Positions 8,441 through 17,240 of a stretch of 64,000 nucleotides of DNA are shown piece by piece (position 1 is the first letter of the stretch; each line of letters begins with the position of its first letter). The notes beneath the pieces were generated by a model. That model searched no databases. It saw nothing but the letters and a program-made list of their open reading frames with translations, and was not told the DNA's origin. This stretch comes from JAZKDW01 sp040387375 (GTDB taxonomy: Bacteria > Pseudomonadota > Gammaproteobacteria > Burkholderiales > Burkholderiaceae_D). Where the stretch lies: assembly GCA_040387375.1 (NCBI GenBank), contig JAZKDW010000003.1, positions 1 through 64,000 of the forward strand, in the 5' to 3' direction. The position numbers and the translations under genes are program-made.

Positions 8441-10355
8441 TAAAAACAGGCAGGATGCGGTCATCACCGAGATCATCCGCAACGGCATGGTCGCGACCAC
8501 CGAGGAAATGAAGTCCAACCTGATGCGCACCGCCTACAACATGATCATCTATGAGGCGCTCGACTTCACCGTCGGCATCTTCGACCGCGAAGGCAACACG
8601 GTGTCGATCGGCATCGGACTGCCGATGTTCATCCGCGGCATGAGCAATACGGTCAAGCGCATGATCGCCCATTTCGGCTACGCGGAAATGGAGGAAGGCG
8701 ACGTCCTGCTGACCAACGATGCCTATATCACCGGCAGCCACCTGAATCACATGACGTTTGCGGTGCCGGTTTTCTTCGAAGGCGAAATCGTCGGTTTTTC
8801 CGCCTGCATGGCGCACTGGCAGGATATCGGCGGCACCCTGGACGGCATGACGCTGGATATTTTTTCCGAAGGCCTGCAGATGCCGATCGTCAAGGTGTAC
8901 CGCAAGGGTGTGCCGAATGACGACGTGTTCCGGATCATCGAACTGAACGTGCGCATTCCGGAGCGTGCGATGGGCGATTTGCGGGCGCAGATCGCGGCCG
9001 TCAAGACCGGCGAAAAGCGTGTCCATGAAATGCTGCGCAAGTACGGCAAGAGCACGGTGCTGGATGCGATCGAACGCATTTTCGACCAAGGTGAAGCAGG
9101 CTCGCGCGCGCTGGTGAGCCAGATTCCGGACGGCGAATATTCCGCCGAATCCTTCCTCGACGACGACGGTGTCGACATGGGCAAGCGCATTACGATCCGG
9201 GTGCGCGTGGTTGTGGCGGGCGATGAAATGACGATCGACCTGTCGGGTGTCAGCGACCAGGTAAAAGGTTTCTACAACTCAGGCGAGTCGGCCGGCATCG
9301 CCTGCGCCCAGGTTGCCTTCAAGTGTCTGATGGCGCCTAACGAATTACCGATCAACGACGGCTGCTTCCGCCCGCTGACCGTGATCCTCCCCGAAGGAAA
9401 AGTGGTCAACGCGACGCGGCCTGCGCCGATGCGCTGGTGGATGACCTTCCCGATGACGGTGGTCGATACCGTGTTCCGCGCGCTGGCGCCGGCAATTCCG
9501 TCGAAGGTGATTGCCGGCCATCATGCCGACCTGTGCATCGCCTCCGTGCATGGCCGCCAGCCCCAGGACAACAAGTTGTTCCTCTATCTTGGCGGCCTGA
9601 TCGGCGGCGGCTGGGGCGCCAAACATAATGAAGACGGCATGAGCGCCACCATCGCGATCAACGACGGCGACACCCACAACGGCCCGTCCGAGCAGGTGGA
9701 AGCAAAATATCCGCTGCTGGTCGAGCGTTATGCATTGCGCGCCGATTCGGGCGGCGCCGGCACCTTTCGCGGCGGCCTCGGCACCGAGCAGGTGATCAGG
9801 GTCATGTCCGACATCATGTTCAACACACAGATCGAACGGGTCGAATGCCGGCCGTGGGGATTGTTCGGCGGCCTGTCCGCGATGGGCAATGAAGTCGCGC
9901 TGCAACGCAAGGGCAAGGAAGAAGTTGTCTACTCGACCGGCAAGGTGTTTTCGCAAATGCTGAAGGAAGGCGATACCTGGACCCTGAAGTCCGGTGGCGG
10001 CGGCGGTTTCGGCAATCCGACCGAACGCAGCCTCGACAAGATCGAACAGGATGTGCGCAATGGTTATGTCTCCGCCGCGTCGGCCCGCACCCTGTACGGC
10101 GCGGTCATCGATCCGGCCACCGGCATCGCGGACCAGGCCGCATCGGCGGAATTAAGGACTTATATGCGAGCCCACGGCCTGCCGGTCGACCAGCCTTACA
10201 CCAGCCGCGCCAAACCCGCCATCGTTCCTGGCGAACCGGTGCTGAAAGCGGTGCGCAAGGCGACGTCGCGGCCGACCATGCTGACGCGCAAGGCGCATGC
10301 CTGGCATGCGGAAGCGCGGGCCGCCGGACTGCTGGTGGACCGGTGCTGCAGCTGA
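8433..10355 (+). CDS. hyuB: Hydantoinase/oxoprolinase B subunit
   Basis: A 640-aa HyuB-family catalytic partner of HyuA. Family segments seen are the N-terminal IIRNGMVATTEEMKSNLMRTA, DVLLTNDAYITGSHLNH and AGTFRGGLGTE, and the glycine-rich KSGGGGGFGNPTERS near residue 525. The protein is some 60-100 residues longer than many HyuB proteins. The extra part is a C-terminal tail with a basic, alanine-rich sequence after the Gly-rich motif. Its stop overlaps the regulator start by one base (TGATG). Together with HyuA it should open a lactam or carboxylate a ketone at the cost of ATP. Confidence 0.9.
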   Translation: MANKNRQDAVITEIIRNGMVATTEEMKSNLMRTAYNMIIYEALDFTVGIFDREGNTVSIGIGLPMFIRGMSNTVKRMIAHFGYAEMEEGDVLLTNDAYITGSHLNHMTFAVPVFFEGEIVGFSACMAHWQDIGGTLDGMTLDIFSEGLQMPIVKVYRKGVPNDDVFRIIELNVRIPERAMGDLRAQIAAVKTGEKRVHEMLRKYGKSTVLDAIERIFDQGEAGSRALVSQIPDGEYSAESFLDDDGVDMGKRITIRVRVVVAGDEMTIDLSGVSDQVKGFYNSGESAGIACAQVAFKCLMAPNELPINDGCFRPLTVILPEGKVVNATRPAPMRWWMTFPMTVVDTVFRALAPAIPSKVIAGHHADLCIASVHGRQPQDNKLFLYLGGLIGGGWGAKHNEDGMSATIAINDGDTHNGPSEQVEAKYPLLVERYALRADSGGAGTFRGGLGTEQVIRVMSDIMFNTQIERVECRPWGLFGGLSAMGNEVALQRKGKEEVVYSTGKVFSQMLKEGDTWTLKSGGGGGFGNPTERSLDKIEQDVRNGYVSAASARTLYGAVIDPATGIADQAASAELRTYMRAHGLPVDQPYTSRAKPAIVPGEPVLKAVRKATSRPTMLTRKAHAWHAEARAAGLLVDRCCS

Positions 10356-11233
10356 TGCCACGATCGTCTTCTTCAAAAGCCGCGCCGCATTCGGCTGACG
10401 GCGACGCGCAGGAGCCGCAGAAGCTGGCCGGCGGTGTGCTGTCGCTGCGCCGCGGCTTGCAATTGCTTGAATTGCTGAGCGAGGGAGACAACCCCTGGTC
10501 GCTGGCCGACCTGTCACGCCGCCTCGGCGTCAACAAGGCGATCGTTTTGCGGCTGATCGACGAACTGCGCACCGCGGCCTTCGTTTACCGGGACGAGGAC
10601 ACCGGCACCTATCAGCTGACCTACAAATTGAGTAACCTGGGCTTGCGCAAGCTGTCGCAGACACGCGTGCTCGACCAGTCGAACGGCGTGCTGCGCGAAC
10701 TGGCGGACGCCACCGGCGAACTGGTGCGGCTGGCGGTGGTCGAGCCGGGCGACCGGCTGACATGGGTGCTGGCCTTTACCGGCGCCCGCCGCAGCTTGCA
10801 TATCGATCCTAACTATCGTCTCGATATCGGCTTCAACACCCACGCCGCGGGCAAGGCCTGGCTGTCGACGATGCCACTGCAAAAGGTATGGGAAATCCTG
10901 CCCCGAGAAGGCCTGACCAGGCTGACCGCACATTCAAAAACGGAAAGCAAGGACATCGAAGCGGACTGGAAACGCGCACGAACGCGCAAGTATGCGGCCA
11001 GCAACGAGGAAAACGAACTCGGCGTGCGGGCGATCGCGGCGCCGATCATGGTGGACCTTGCCAGCGGCGAGCGGACCTGCGTAGGTGTCGTCAGCGTCGC
11101 CGCCCCTACTTCCCGGATGTCGCAGCGGGAAATCGAAGCGCTGGCGCCGCTACTGCTGAGCGCGGTGGAAAAGCTGAGCCAGATGTGGCCGATCGGCGGG
11201 CGCACCTTCAAGGTGATGCCGTCCATCGGATAA
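10355..11233 (+). CDS. IclR-family transcriptional regulator
   Basis: A 292-aa regulator with an N-terminal winged helix (about residues 28-90, WSLADLSRRLGVNKAIVLRLIDEL) and a C-terminal effector domain (RLDIGFNTHAAGKAWL, then IAAPIMVDLASGERTCVGVVSVAAP) typical of IclR. The ATG at 10355 overlaps the hyuB stop (TGATG) and is preferred to a GTG 12 bases upstream. Sitting inside the operon, it probably controls it through the palindrome at 6293-6309. The effector is presumably the imported substrate or a product. Confidence 0.88.
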   Translation: MPRSSSSKAAPHSADGDAQEPQKLAGGVLSLRRGLQLLELLSEGDNPWSLADLSRRLGVNKAIVLRLIDELRTAAFVYRDEDTGTYQLTYKLSNLGLRKLSQTRVLDQSNGVLRELADATGELVRLAVVEPGDRLTWVLAFTGARRSLHIDPNYRLDIGFNTHAAGKAWLSTMPLQKVWEILPREGLTRLTAHSKTESKDIEADWKRARTRKYAASNEENELGVRAIAAPIMVDLASGERTCVGVVSVAAPTSRMSQREIEALAPLLLSAVEKLSQMWPIGGRTFKVMPSIG

Positions 11234-11257
11234 CAAGCGAACCGACCGGGAGAAACA

Positions 11258-12175
11258 ATGTACATGCCTCATGGTGTCATACCAGCCGTCCTCTTGCCCT
11301 TCAATGATGATTTCTCCATCGATGAAGACAGTTACCGGGCGCACTTGCGCGATGTCGCCGCGGTGGACGGCGTCACCGCCATCACCACGAACGCCCATGC
11401 GTCGGAAGTGGCGTCATGCACATTCGACGAACAGCGCCGCGTGCTCGAGATCACGATGGATGAAATCGGCGGCCGCACGCCGGTGGTCAACGGCGTGTAC
11501 GCCGACGGCAGCCTGGAGGCGCAGCGGATTGCCCGCATGGCAGCCGACGGCGGCGCCGCCGCGCTGCTGGTTTTTCCACCGGCGGTCTATACGCTGGGGC
11601 AGCGGCCGGAAATGGCGGTCGAGCATTTCAGGCGCATCGCCGAGGTAACCGACCTGCCGCTGATCCTGTTCCAGTATCCGCTGGCCGGCGGCCAGGGATA
11701 TCCGCTGCCGACCCTGCTGAAAATAATCGAAGAGGTGCCGACGGTGCGCGCGATCAAGGACTGGTCGGCCAATCCGCAATTGCACGAGCGCCAGGTGCGC
11801 ACGCTGCAATCGCTTGCGCGGCCGGTCAATGTGCTGACCACACACAGCGCCTGGCTGCTGAGTTCATTGGTGCTCGGCTGCGCCGGCCTGCTGTCGGGAA
11901 GCGGATCGGTGATCGCGGACCTGCAGGCGCAACTGTACCGCGCCGTCGAACGTTATGACCTGGCGGAGGCGCGGCGGGTCAGCGACCGGATTTTCCCGAC
12001 GGCGGAAGTGTTCTATTCCGAACCGTGGGTGGACATGCACAACCGCATGAAAGAGGCGCTCGTATTGCTCGGCAAACTGCCGCGCGCGGTAGTGCGGCCG
12101 CCGCTGATGAAGTTGCCTGAAGCAGAGATCGGGAAAATCAGAATGGCCCTGAAACAAGCGGGCTTGCTGGAGTAG
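11258..12175 (+). CDS. DHDPS/NAL-family lyase (DapA-like)
   Basis: A 305-aa class I aldolase-type TIM barrel of the dihydrodipicolinate synthase/N-acetylneuraminate lyase family. The N-terminal strand GVIPAVLLPFNDD, the conserved Tyr in FQYPLAGG and the Schiff-base Lys in VRAIKDWS are in the expected order. The usual first-loop GTTGE is replaced by NAHASEV, so it is not DapA for lysine synthesis. Members of this subfamily cleave or form 2-oxo acids. Placed between the hydantoinase genes and an importer, it probably performs a later step in the same catabolic route. A ribosome site (GGGAGA) precedes the ATG. Confidence 0.85.
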   Translation: MYMPHGVIPAVLLPFNDDFSIDEDSYRAHLRDVAAVDGVTAITTNAHASEVASCTFDEQRRVLEITMDEIGGRTPVVNGVYADGSLEAQRIARMAADGGAAALLVFPPAVYTLGQRPEMAVEHFRRIAEVTDLPLILFQYPLAGGQGYPLPTLLKIIEEVPTVRAIKDWSANPQLHERQVRTLQSLARPVNVLTTHSAWLLSSLVLGCAGLLSGSGSVIADLQAQLYRAVERYDLAEARRVSDRIFPTAEVFYSEPWVDMHNRMKEALVLLGKLPRAVVRPPLMKLPEAEIGKIRMALKQAGLLE

Positions 12176-12234
12176 AGAAAGCGGGAAAAATCAGCCTTAT
12201 CCAACGTAGTGAATAAAAAATACAGGAGATAACA

Positions 12235-13440
12235 ATGAACAAGCGTGTCATATCGCGGACTGCAAAATTGGCTCTGGTGGGCACGTTTGCCGTGTGCTCA
12301 AGCGGCGCCTTCGCCCAAACCGGAAATCCGATCAAGATCGGATTCGTGACCGAACTGACCGGGCCGTGGGCGTTTTTCGGCACCAGTTGTGTCGCCGGCC
12401 TGAAGATGGCCACCGACGAAATCAACAAGGCTGGCGGTGTGCTCAAGCGGCCGCTGGAATTCATCATCCAGGACAACCAGACCAACTCGTCGCAGGCGCT
12501 GGCATCCGCCCGCAATCTCGATATCAACGACAAGGTGGTGGCATTGAGCGGCCCTACCAGCTCCGACGTCGCGCTGGCGGTGTACGGTTATGCCGAGCAG
12601 CAGAAATTGCCGTTCCTGGTGCCGGTTGCCGCGTTCCCGCAGCTGACCAAGCCTGGCACCCGCTACACCTTCCGCATCGAGCCTGACGCGGCCGGCTGGG
12701 GTTATGCGATGGCCAAGTTCATCGAGCAGCGCAAGCCGGGCGCAAAAGTGGCGCTGATGCATTCGGATGCCGCGCTGATGCGTGCCATCATGGCCGGATT
12801 CCGCTACCAGGCGCCGAAGTCGAAACTGACCATCGTGTCCGACATCCTGTTCCCGCCGGGATCGAGCGATGCGACGGTGCAGGCGGCGCAAGTCAAGGCT
12901 GCCAACCCGGACTACGTGATCGTCAGCGGCGCCGGCGCTTTCGACAATGTGCTGACCAACCAGCTGATCGACCTCGGCATCAAGCCGGCGCAGATCATCC
13001 ATCCGTATGGCATCACGACCCAGGTGTTCGGCTGGGGATCGAAAAGCGTAGGATCGATCTACGGCTCGTTCTTCGACCACGGCATGGACACGCTGACCAA
13101 GGAAGGAAAGGACTTCATCTCGCGCTTCGACACCGCAGCGGGCCGCCCGCCTTCCTATGTCGAAAACTACTGCTATGTGACGCCTTATATTTTCAAACAG
13201 GCGCTGGAGGCGGCAGGCACGGACGACCGCGAAAAGCTGCGTAACGCGCTGTCGGCACTGAACACCAAGGAGACCACCAGCGGCGTGCCGATCGTGTTCG
13301 ACAAGAACGGCGCCCGCAAGGAATACATGTATTTCATGGAACTGCAGTCGGTCAACGGCAAGCGCACCTACCAGTCCAAGCAGCGTTTCTACATCGAGTG
13401 GGATCCGGAAGTCATCCCGGTATACGACCTGGTGAAGTAA
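12235..13440 (+). CDS. ABC importer substrate-binding protein (LivJ type)
   Basis: A 401-aa periplasmic binding protein of the leucine-family type (Peripla_BP_6). It has a Sec signal peptide of about 27 residues ending AFAQ, then GNPIKIGFVTELTGPWAFFG at the mature start. LTKPGTRYTFRIEPD and DYVIVSGAGAFDN are typical lobe segments. CAGGAG precedes the ATG. It should capture the operon substrate for the adjacent permeases. The ligand is unknown and, given the context, is more likely a cyclic amide or acid than a branched-chain amino acid. Confidence 0.88.
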   Translation: MNKRVISRTAKLALVGTFAVCSSGAFAQTGNPIKIGFVTELTGPWAFFGTSCVAGLKMATDEINKAGGVLKRPLEFIIQDNQTNSSQALASARNLDINDKVVALSGPTSSDVALAVYGYAEQQKLPFLVPVAAFPQLTKPGTRYTFRIEPDAAGWGYAMAKFIEQRKPGAKVALMHSDAALMRAIMAGFRYQAPKSKLTIVSDILFPPGSSDATVQAAQVKAANPDYVIVSGAGAFDNVLTNQLIDLGIKPAQIIHPYGITTQVFGWGSKSVGSIYGSFFDHGMDTLTKEGKDFISRFDTAAGRPPSYVENYCYVTPYIFKQALEAAGTDDREKLRNALSALNTKETTSGVPIVFDKNGARKEYMYFMELQSVNGKRTYQSKQRFYIEWDPEVIPVYDLVK

Positions 13441-13445
13441 TCCTC

Positions 13446-13474
13446 GTGCCGTCCCGCCGCGTGCGGGACGGCAC
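13446..13474 (+). promoter_or_regulatory. Intercistronic GC-rich stem-loop
   Basis: A perfect 12-bp stem (GTGCCGTCCCGC against GCGGGACGGCAC) with a five-base loop sits six bases after the binding-protein stop, with no T run. Such a hairpin usually protects the upstream message from 3' exonucleases, so that binding protein is made in excess of the membrane parts. Confidence 0.65.
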
Positions 13475-13504
13475 TCGCCGCAACCTGAATTTTCAAGGCG
13501 TTCC

Positions 13505-14386
13505 ATGTCCGATGCCAACCTGTTGATCCTGTTATCGACGCTGTCGACCGGCCTGATTCTGGGCGCGATCTTTGCGCTCGTCGCCGCCGGTGTGACAATC
13601 GTCTACGGCTGCGTCTGGCTGCCCAATGCCAGCAACGGCCAATTTTTTCTTCTGGCCGCTCTGGTGGCCTGGACCTTCACCTCCTCGCTGGGATGGAGCA
13701 GCCTGCTGGCCTCGCTGGCGGTGATCGTGCTGGGCGTGCTGCTGGCGATCGCGCTCGAACTGGTGCTGATCCGGCGCCTGTACGATGCGCCGAACCGCAA
13801 TGTCGCCTACTTTGTCGTCACGCTCGGCATGACGCAGATCATGTCAGGGATCTTCTCACTGACTTACGCCAAGTGGAGCGATCAGTTTTCACTGCCGCCG
13901 GTCATCGAAGGCATCACCATGATCGGCCCGATGCCGATACAGAACAACCGGCTGCTGGTGATGGCGGTGAGCCTGGGCGTGCTGGCCTTCCTGTTCCTGC
14001 TGCTGCGCTACCATCCGTATGGCCGCGCGCTGCGGGCCGTGTTCCAGAACCGCGAAGCCGCCGCGCTGCGCGGCGTCAACGTGCGGGCGATTTACAAACT
14101 GTCGTTCGTGCTGGGTTCGACCATCATCTTCTTGGGTGGAATCCTGTTCGCGCTGGCATACAGTTTCGACCTCACGGTCGCCTGGACCATGTCGATCACG
14201 GCATTCGCTATCATGATCATCGGCGGGCCGGGATCGGTGCTTGGCGCGCTGGTGGTCGGCATGACCTTCGGATTTACCCAGGCCATCGTCAGCATCTTCG
14301 CCAGCCCGACGGCCGCAACTTTCTCCTACCTCGGCGCCATGCTGGTCATGCTCCTGTTCCGGCCTAACGGATTGTTCAAACGATGA
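13505..14386 (+). CDS. livH: ABC importer permease LivH type
   Basis: A 293-aa inner-membrane permease with about eight hydrophobic segments. It shows the family traits LILGAIFALVAAGVTIVYGCVWLPNASNGQ near the start and the cytoplasmic coupling segment GRALRAVFQNREAAALRGVN. It overlaps the next permease by four bases (ATGA). It forms the translocation pathway with LivM and is the first of four tightly packed transport genes following the binding-protein gene. Confidence 0.88.
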   Translation: MSDANLLILLSTLSTGLILGAIFALVAAGVTIVYGCVWLPNASNGQFFLLAALVAWTFTSSLGWSSLLASLAVIVLGVLLAIALELVLIRRLYDAPNRNVAYFVVTLGMTQIMSGIFSLTYAKWSDQFSLPPVIEGITMIGPMPIQNNRLLVMAVSLGVLAFLFLLLRYHPYGRALRAVFQNREAAALRGVNVRAIYKLSFVLGSTIIFLGGILFALAYSFDLTVAWTMSITAFAIMIIGGPGSVLGALVVGMTFGFTQAIVSIFASPTAATFSYLGAMLVMLLFRPNGLFKR

Positions 14387-15363
14387 CTAATCATTCGAAA
14401 TACGGCATCGCGGCTGCCACGCTGCTCGCGCTGGCGCTGCCTTTCCTGGTCGAGGGAAACCGCTTTCTCGCCTTCGTGCTCGGCATGACCTTCATCAGCC
14501 TGCTGTGGGCGACAGGCATGAACCTGATGTACGGATTTGTGGGATTGATGCCTCTGATGTTTGCCGGAATTGCCGGCATCGCAGGTTATGCAATGGTGTA
14601 TTTCACCCGCACCGCCGGCTGGTCGTTCTGGGTGGCGATGCCGGCGGCATCGCTGCTGGCGGCGGTGGCTGGCGTGGCGCTGGGCTTGCCGTCCCTGCGA
14701 CTGAAGGGATTCTATTTCACGCTCTGCTCGCTGGTGATCCAGTCGGTGCTCACGCTGGCATTCATCTTCTTCCCCAAATACACCAATGGCGACACCGGCA
14801 TCAACCAGATCACGCCGCCCGACTGGTTCGGCGGCGCCGCCCTCACCGGCATCCGCTTCGATTTTGCGGTCGCGGTCGTGGCGGTGCTTGGCGTCCTGTT
14901 CTGCGCATGGCTGACCCGCACCCATCTCGGCCAGAAATTTGTCGCCATTCGCGAGGACGACGTGCTTGCGGATTCGATCGGCATCAAGGTGGTGCGCACG
15001 AAGATCATCGCGTTTTTCATCGTTTCGCTGTATGCGGGCATCGGCGGCTGCTTCTATTCCGCCTATGTCGGATTCATTTCACCACGCGCCTTCGATGTGC
15101 TGGTGTCGCTCAACATCTGGCTGTATGTCGCCTTTGGCGGCCGGGGCACGATCATCGGACCGATCATCGGCACCCTCATCCTGGCGCCGATACCGTTCCT
15201 GCTGCAAGACCTGCAGGCATACAAGGAAATACTGTCGGGCACGCTGATCATCGTGGTCACGCTGCTGATGCCGGGCGGGATCTATGGCGCCTATCTGAAA
15301 GCCCGATCACGCAAGCCGGGCCGGGATGCCGAAACGGCACAGGTGCAGGAGCAACGGGTATGA
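14383..15363 (+). CDS. livM: ABC importer permease LivM type
   Basis: A 326-aa second permease of the importer. It has about ten hydrophobic stretches and the LivM coupling motif GQKFVAIREDDVLADSIGI near residue 185. The C-terminal LMPGGIYGAYLKAR is the usual family ending. The ATGA overlap with livH and the ATGA overlap with livG show translational coupling at both ends. Length is normal. Confidence 0.88.
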   Translation: MTNHSKYGIAAATLLALALPFLVEGNRFLAFVLGMTFISLLWATGMNLMYGFVGLMPLMFAGIAGIAGYAMVYFTRTAGWSFWVAMPAASLLAAVAGVALGLPSLRLKGFYFTLCSLVIQSVLTLAFIFFPKYTNGDTGINQITPPDWFGGAALTGIRFDFAVAVVAVLGVLFCAWLTRTHLGQKFVAIREDDVLADSIGIKVVRTKIIAFFIVSLYAGIGGCFYSAYVGFISPRAFDVLVSLNIWLYVAFGGRGTIIGPIIGTLILAPIPFLLQDLQAYKEILSGTLIIVVTLLMPGGIYGAYLKARSRKPGRDAETAQVQEQRV

Positions 15364-16073
15364 AACTTCTGGAAGCGCAAGGACTCTCAAAAAGCTTCGG
15401 TGGCGTCGCCGCTCTGCAAAATGTGATGGCGGCGTCGGTCGAGGGCGAAACGCTGGGCATGATCGGCCCCAACGGCTCGGGCAAAACGACGTTCGTCAAC
15501 ATTGTCAGCGGCCATGTGCGCAGCGACACCGGCAAGCTGACCTTCGGCGGCGCCGACATCTCCGGCATGGCGCCTAACCAGCTGGCCGCGGTCGGGCTAT
15601 GCCGCACCTATCAGGCGGTGCGCGTGTTCTCCGCCCTGTCCACCCGCCAGAACATCGACAGCGCGCGCCTGCTGCTGGAACACCGCGGCCTGGACGCCGC
15701 CGAACTGCGCGAGGTGACCGAATGGCTGCGCCTTGACCGCAGCCTGGACAAGCAGGCCGGCAGCCTGACGCTGTTCGAGCAGCGCCGGCTGGAACTGCTG
15801 ATGCGGCTGGTGCTCAAGCCGCGGCTGATCATGCTCGACGAACCGGTGGGCGGCCTGGCCGTCACCGAAGTCATTGAAATGATCAAGCTGCTGCAGGAAC
15901 TGAAAGCGCGCTGTTCCATTTTCGTGATCGAGCACACCATGCGTGTCATCCGCGAACTGGCGGACCGTGTCATCGTGCTGATCGCCGGCGAAAAAGTGGC
16001 TGACGGTCCGCCGTCCGAAATCCTCCAGAATCAGCGAGTGATCAATGAATACCTCGGAAATACCCATGCTTGA
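15360..16073 (+). CDS. livG: ABC importer ATPase LivG type with altered signature
   Basis: A 237-aa ATP-binding subunit. Walker A is GPNGSGKT, the Q-loop is CRTYQ, Walker B is LIMLDEPVGG and the switch His is in VIEHTM. The ABC signature, normally LSGGQ or LPYGQ, reads LTLFEQRR, so the conserved glycine is missing. The protein is also about 15-20 residues shorter than typical LivG. The start is the ATG overlapping the livM stop (ATGA). A longer reading frame running back into livM is not real. Whether this subunit hydrolyses ATP or relies on the partner LivF site is open. Confidence 0.87.
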   Translation: MKLLEAQGLSKSFGGVAALQNVMAASVEGETLGMIGPNGSGKTTFVNIVSGHVRSDTGKLTFGGADISGMAPNQLAAVGLCRTYQAVRVFSALSTRQNIDSARLLLEHRGLDAAELREVTEWLRLDRSLDKQAGSLTLFEQRRLELLMRLVLKPRLIMLDEPVGGLAVTEVIEMIKLLQELKARCSIFVIEHTMRVIRELADRVIVLIAGEKVADGPPSEILQNQRVINEYLGNTHA

Positions 16074-16770
16074 CGTACACGACCTGGTAGTCCGCTACGG
16101 GCCTTTTCTTGCCTGCGACCGCATCAGCATCAACGTCAAGCCGGGCGAAATTGTCGGCGTGATCGGCCCCAACGGCGCTGGCAAGAGTTCGATCGCGCGC
16201 GCCATCGCTGGGCTGGTGCAACCGGCTTCGGGCAGCATCCATTTCCTGGGACAGCCGATCATCGGTGTGCCCTCGCATCTGCTGATTCGCAGCGGCCTGT
16301 CGCTGGTGCCCGAGGGGCGTGGCCTGTTTTCGCAAATGTCGGTGGAGGAAAATCTGCTGATGGGCGGTTATTCGCTGACCAGCCAGCAGCGGCGCAAGGA
16401 GTTGATGGAGCGCTGCTACGACCTGTTCCCTATTCTGAAACAACGCCGCCGCCAGATCGCCGGCACGCTGTCCGGCGGGCAGCAGCAGATGGTGGCGGTG
16501 GCGGTGGGTTTGATGGGCGATCCGAAGCTGTGCATCTTCGATGAACCCTCGCTGGGGCTGGCGCCGATCGTGATCCAGCAGATTGGCGAGACGCTGCAGG
16601 CAATGCGCAAGCTGGACCTGACGGTGCTGCTGATCGAACAGAATGCGAAGCTGGCAAGCACCGTTGCGGACCGCATCTATGTGGTTTCCGCAGGATTGAT
16701 CCAGTATCATGACACGCCGCAACAGCTGCTGCAAAACCCCGAGGTGCTGGAAAAATTCCTGAGTGCGTGA
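16045..16770 (+). CDS. livF: ABC importer ATPase LivF type
   Basis: A 241-aa second ATP-binding subunit, canonical in all motifs: GPNGAGKSS, VPEGRGLFSQMSVEENL, LSGGQQQMVAVA, CIFDEPSLGL and a switch His equivalent (IEQN, as usual in LivF). The frame opens 29 bases inside livG. An internal ATG at 16066 would shorten the overlap to eight bases, and neither start has a strong ribosome site. It is the last gene of the 10.4-kb operon. Confidence 0.88.
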   Translation: MNTSEIPMLDVHDLVVRYGPFLACDRISINVKPGEIVGVIGPNGAGKSSIARAIAGLVQPASGSIHFLGQPIIGVPSHLLIRSGLSLVPEGRGLFSQMSVEENLLMGGYSLTSQQRRKELMERCYDLFPILKQRRRQIAGTLSGGQQQMVAVAVGLMGDPKLCIFDEPSLGLAPIVIQQIGETLQAMRKLDLTVLLIEQNAKLASTVADRIYVVSAGLIQYHDTPQQLLQNPEVLEKFLSA

Positions 16771-17236
16771 TGCGAGGTCCCCGATTTGCCGTGACTTCAA
16801 GCTTTTTTTTGCAAGGCAGCAGAGGGGATGCGACCGTATATCGTGTGATCGGAAGCAGCACGGCCTTGAGCAAGTACTCGCCATTTATTCTTCACCGGGC
16901 TCGGCAAGCAGCACACATTCCATCGCATTCACAAATGCCGAGATGCGTCTGCCCAGCAAGCTCAGTCTGGATTCCCGCTTTCGCGGGAATGACGGTGGTG
17001 AGAGTGGAGATCGACCCAATTATTACCGTCATTCTCGCGAAAGGTGTAGCAGGGGTTTCGTGAGGCATTGCCTCACGCCTGCGTAACGGCACAGGCTTAC
17101 AAGCCTGTGCGCGCCCCTCGGCGGGCCCCCTGCAAGGGGGAATCCATAACCCCCTGGCACGAGAAGGTCGTCGATATCCTCCAGGCTCAACTTTTTCGAT
17201 TCGCTTTGTTTCACAAGCTGAATGGATAAAGTCGAG
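16771..17236. other. Repeat-packed convergent gap
   Basis: No gene is supported in this 466-base gap between two convergent genes. It holds a dRS3-like hairpin pair (16968-17046), two strong hairpins (CGTGAGGC/GCCTCACG at 17059-17077 and a 10-bp stem at 17089-17110) and part of a dispersed repeat that continues to 17240. The hairpins probably end transcription from both sides. Reading frames here are by-products of repeats. Confidence 0.7.
16968..17046. repeat. dRS3-like paired hairpin repeat, copy 1
   Basis: ATTCCCGCTTTCGCGGGAAT (16971-16990) is a hairpin of the ATTCCC-N8-GGGAAT type known as dRS3 in Neisseria and common in betaproteobacteria. It is mirrored by an inverse copy ending near 17046. 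The spacer contains a 25-base block (17006-17030) that recurs with one change at 43893-43917. Confidence 0.7.
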
Positions 17237-17240
17237 CTAA
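17141..17240 (-). repeat. Dispersed repeat, copy 1
   Basis: This stretch is related to pieces at 43651-43696, 43801-43866 and 44036-44062. AATGGATAAAGTCGAGCTAA (17221-17240) is identical at 44036-44055 and present in reverse with one change at 43651-43668. GAGCCTGGAGGATATCG and GGGGGTTATGGATTCCC are shared on the other strand with 43814-43863. It overlaps the last codons of the Na/Pi cotransporter gene. Confidence 0.65.

Noticed and set aside
12298..13518. 406-codon minus-strand frame opposite the first binding protein
   Set aside because: Arg/His-rich antisense sequence. The plus strand has signal peptide, family motifs and operon context.
14505..15359. Long plus-strand frame extending livG backwards by 285 codons
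   Set aside because: It runs inside livM in another frame and gives Arg/His-rich sequence. The ATP-binding protein starts at the ATG overlapping the livM stop.
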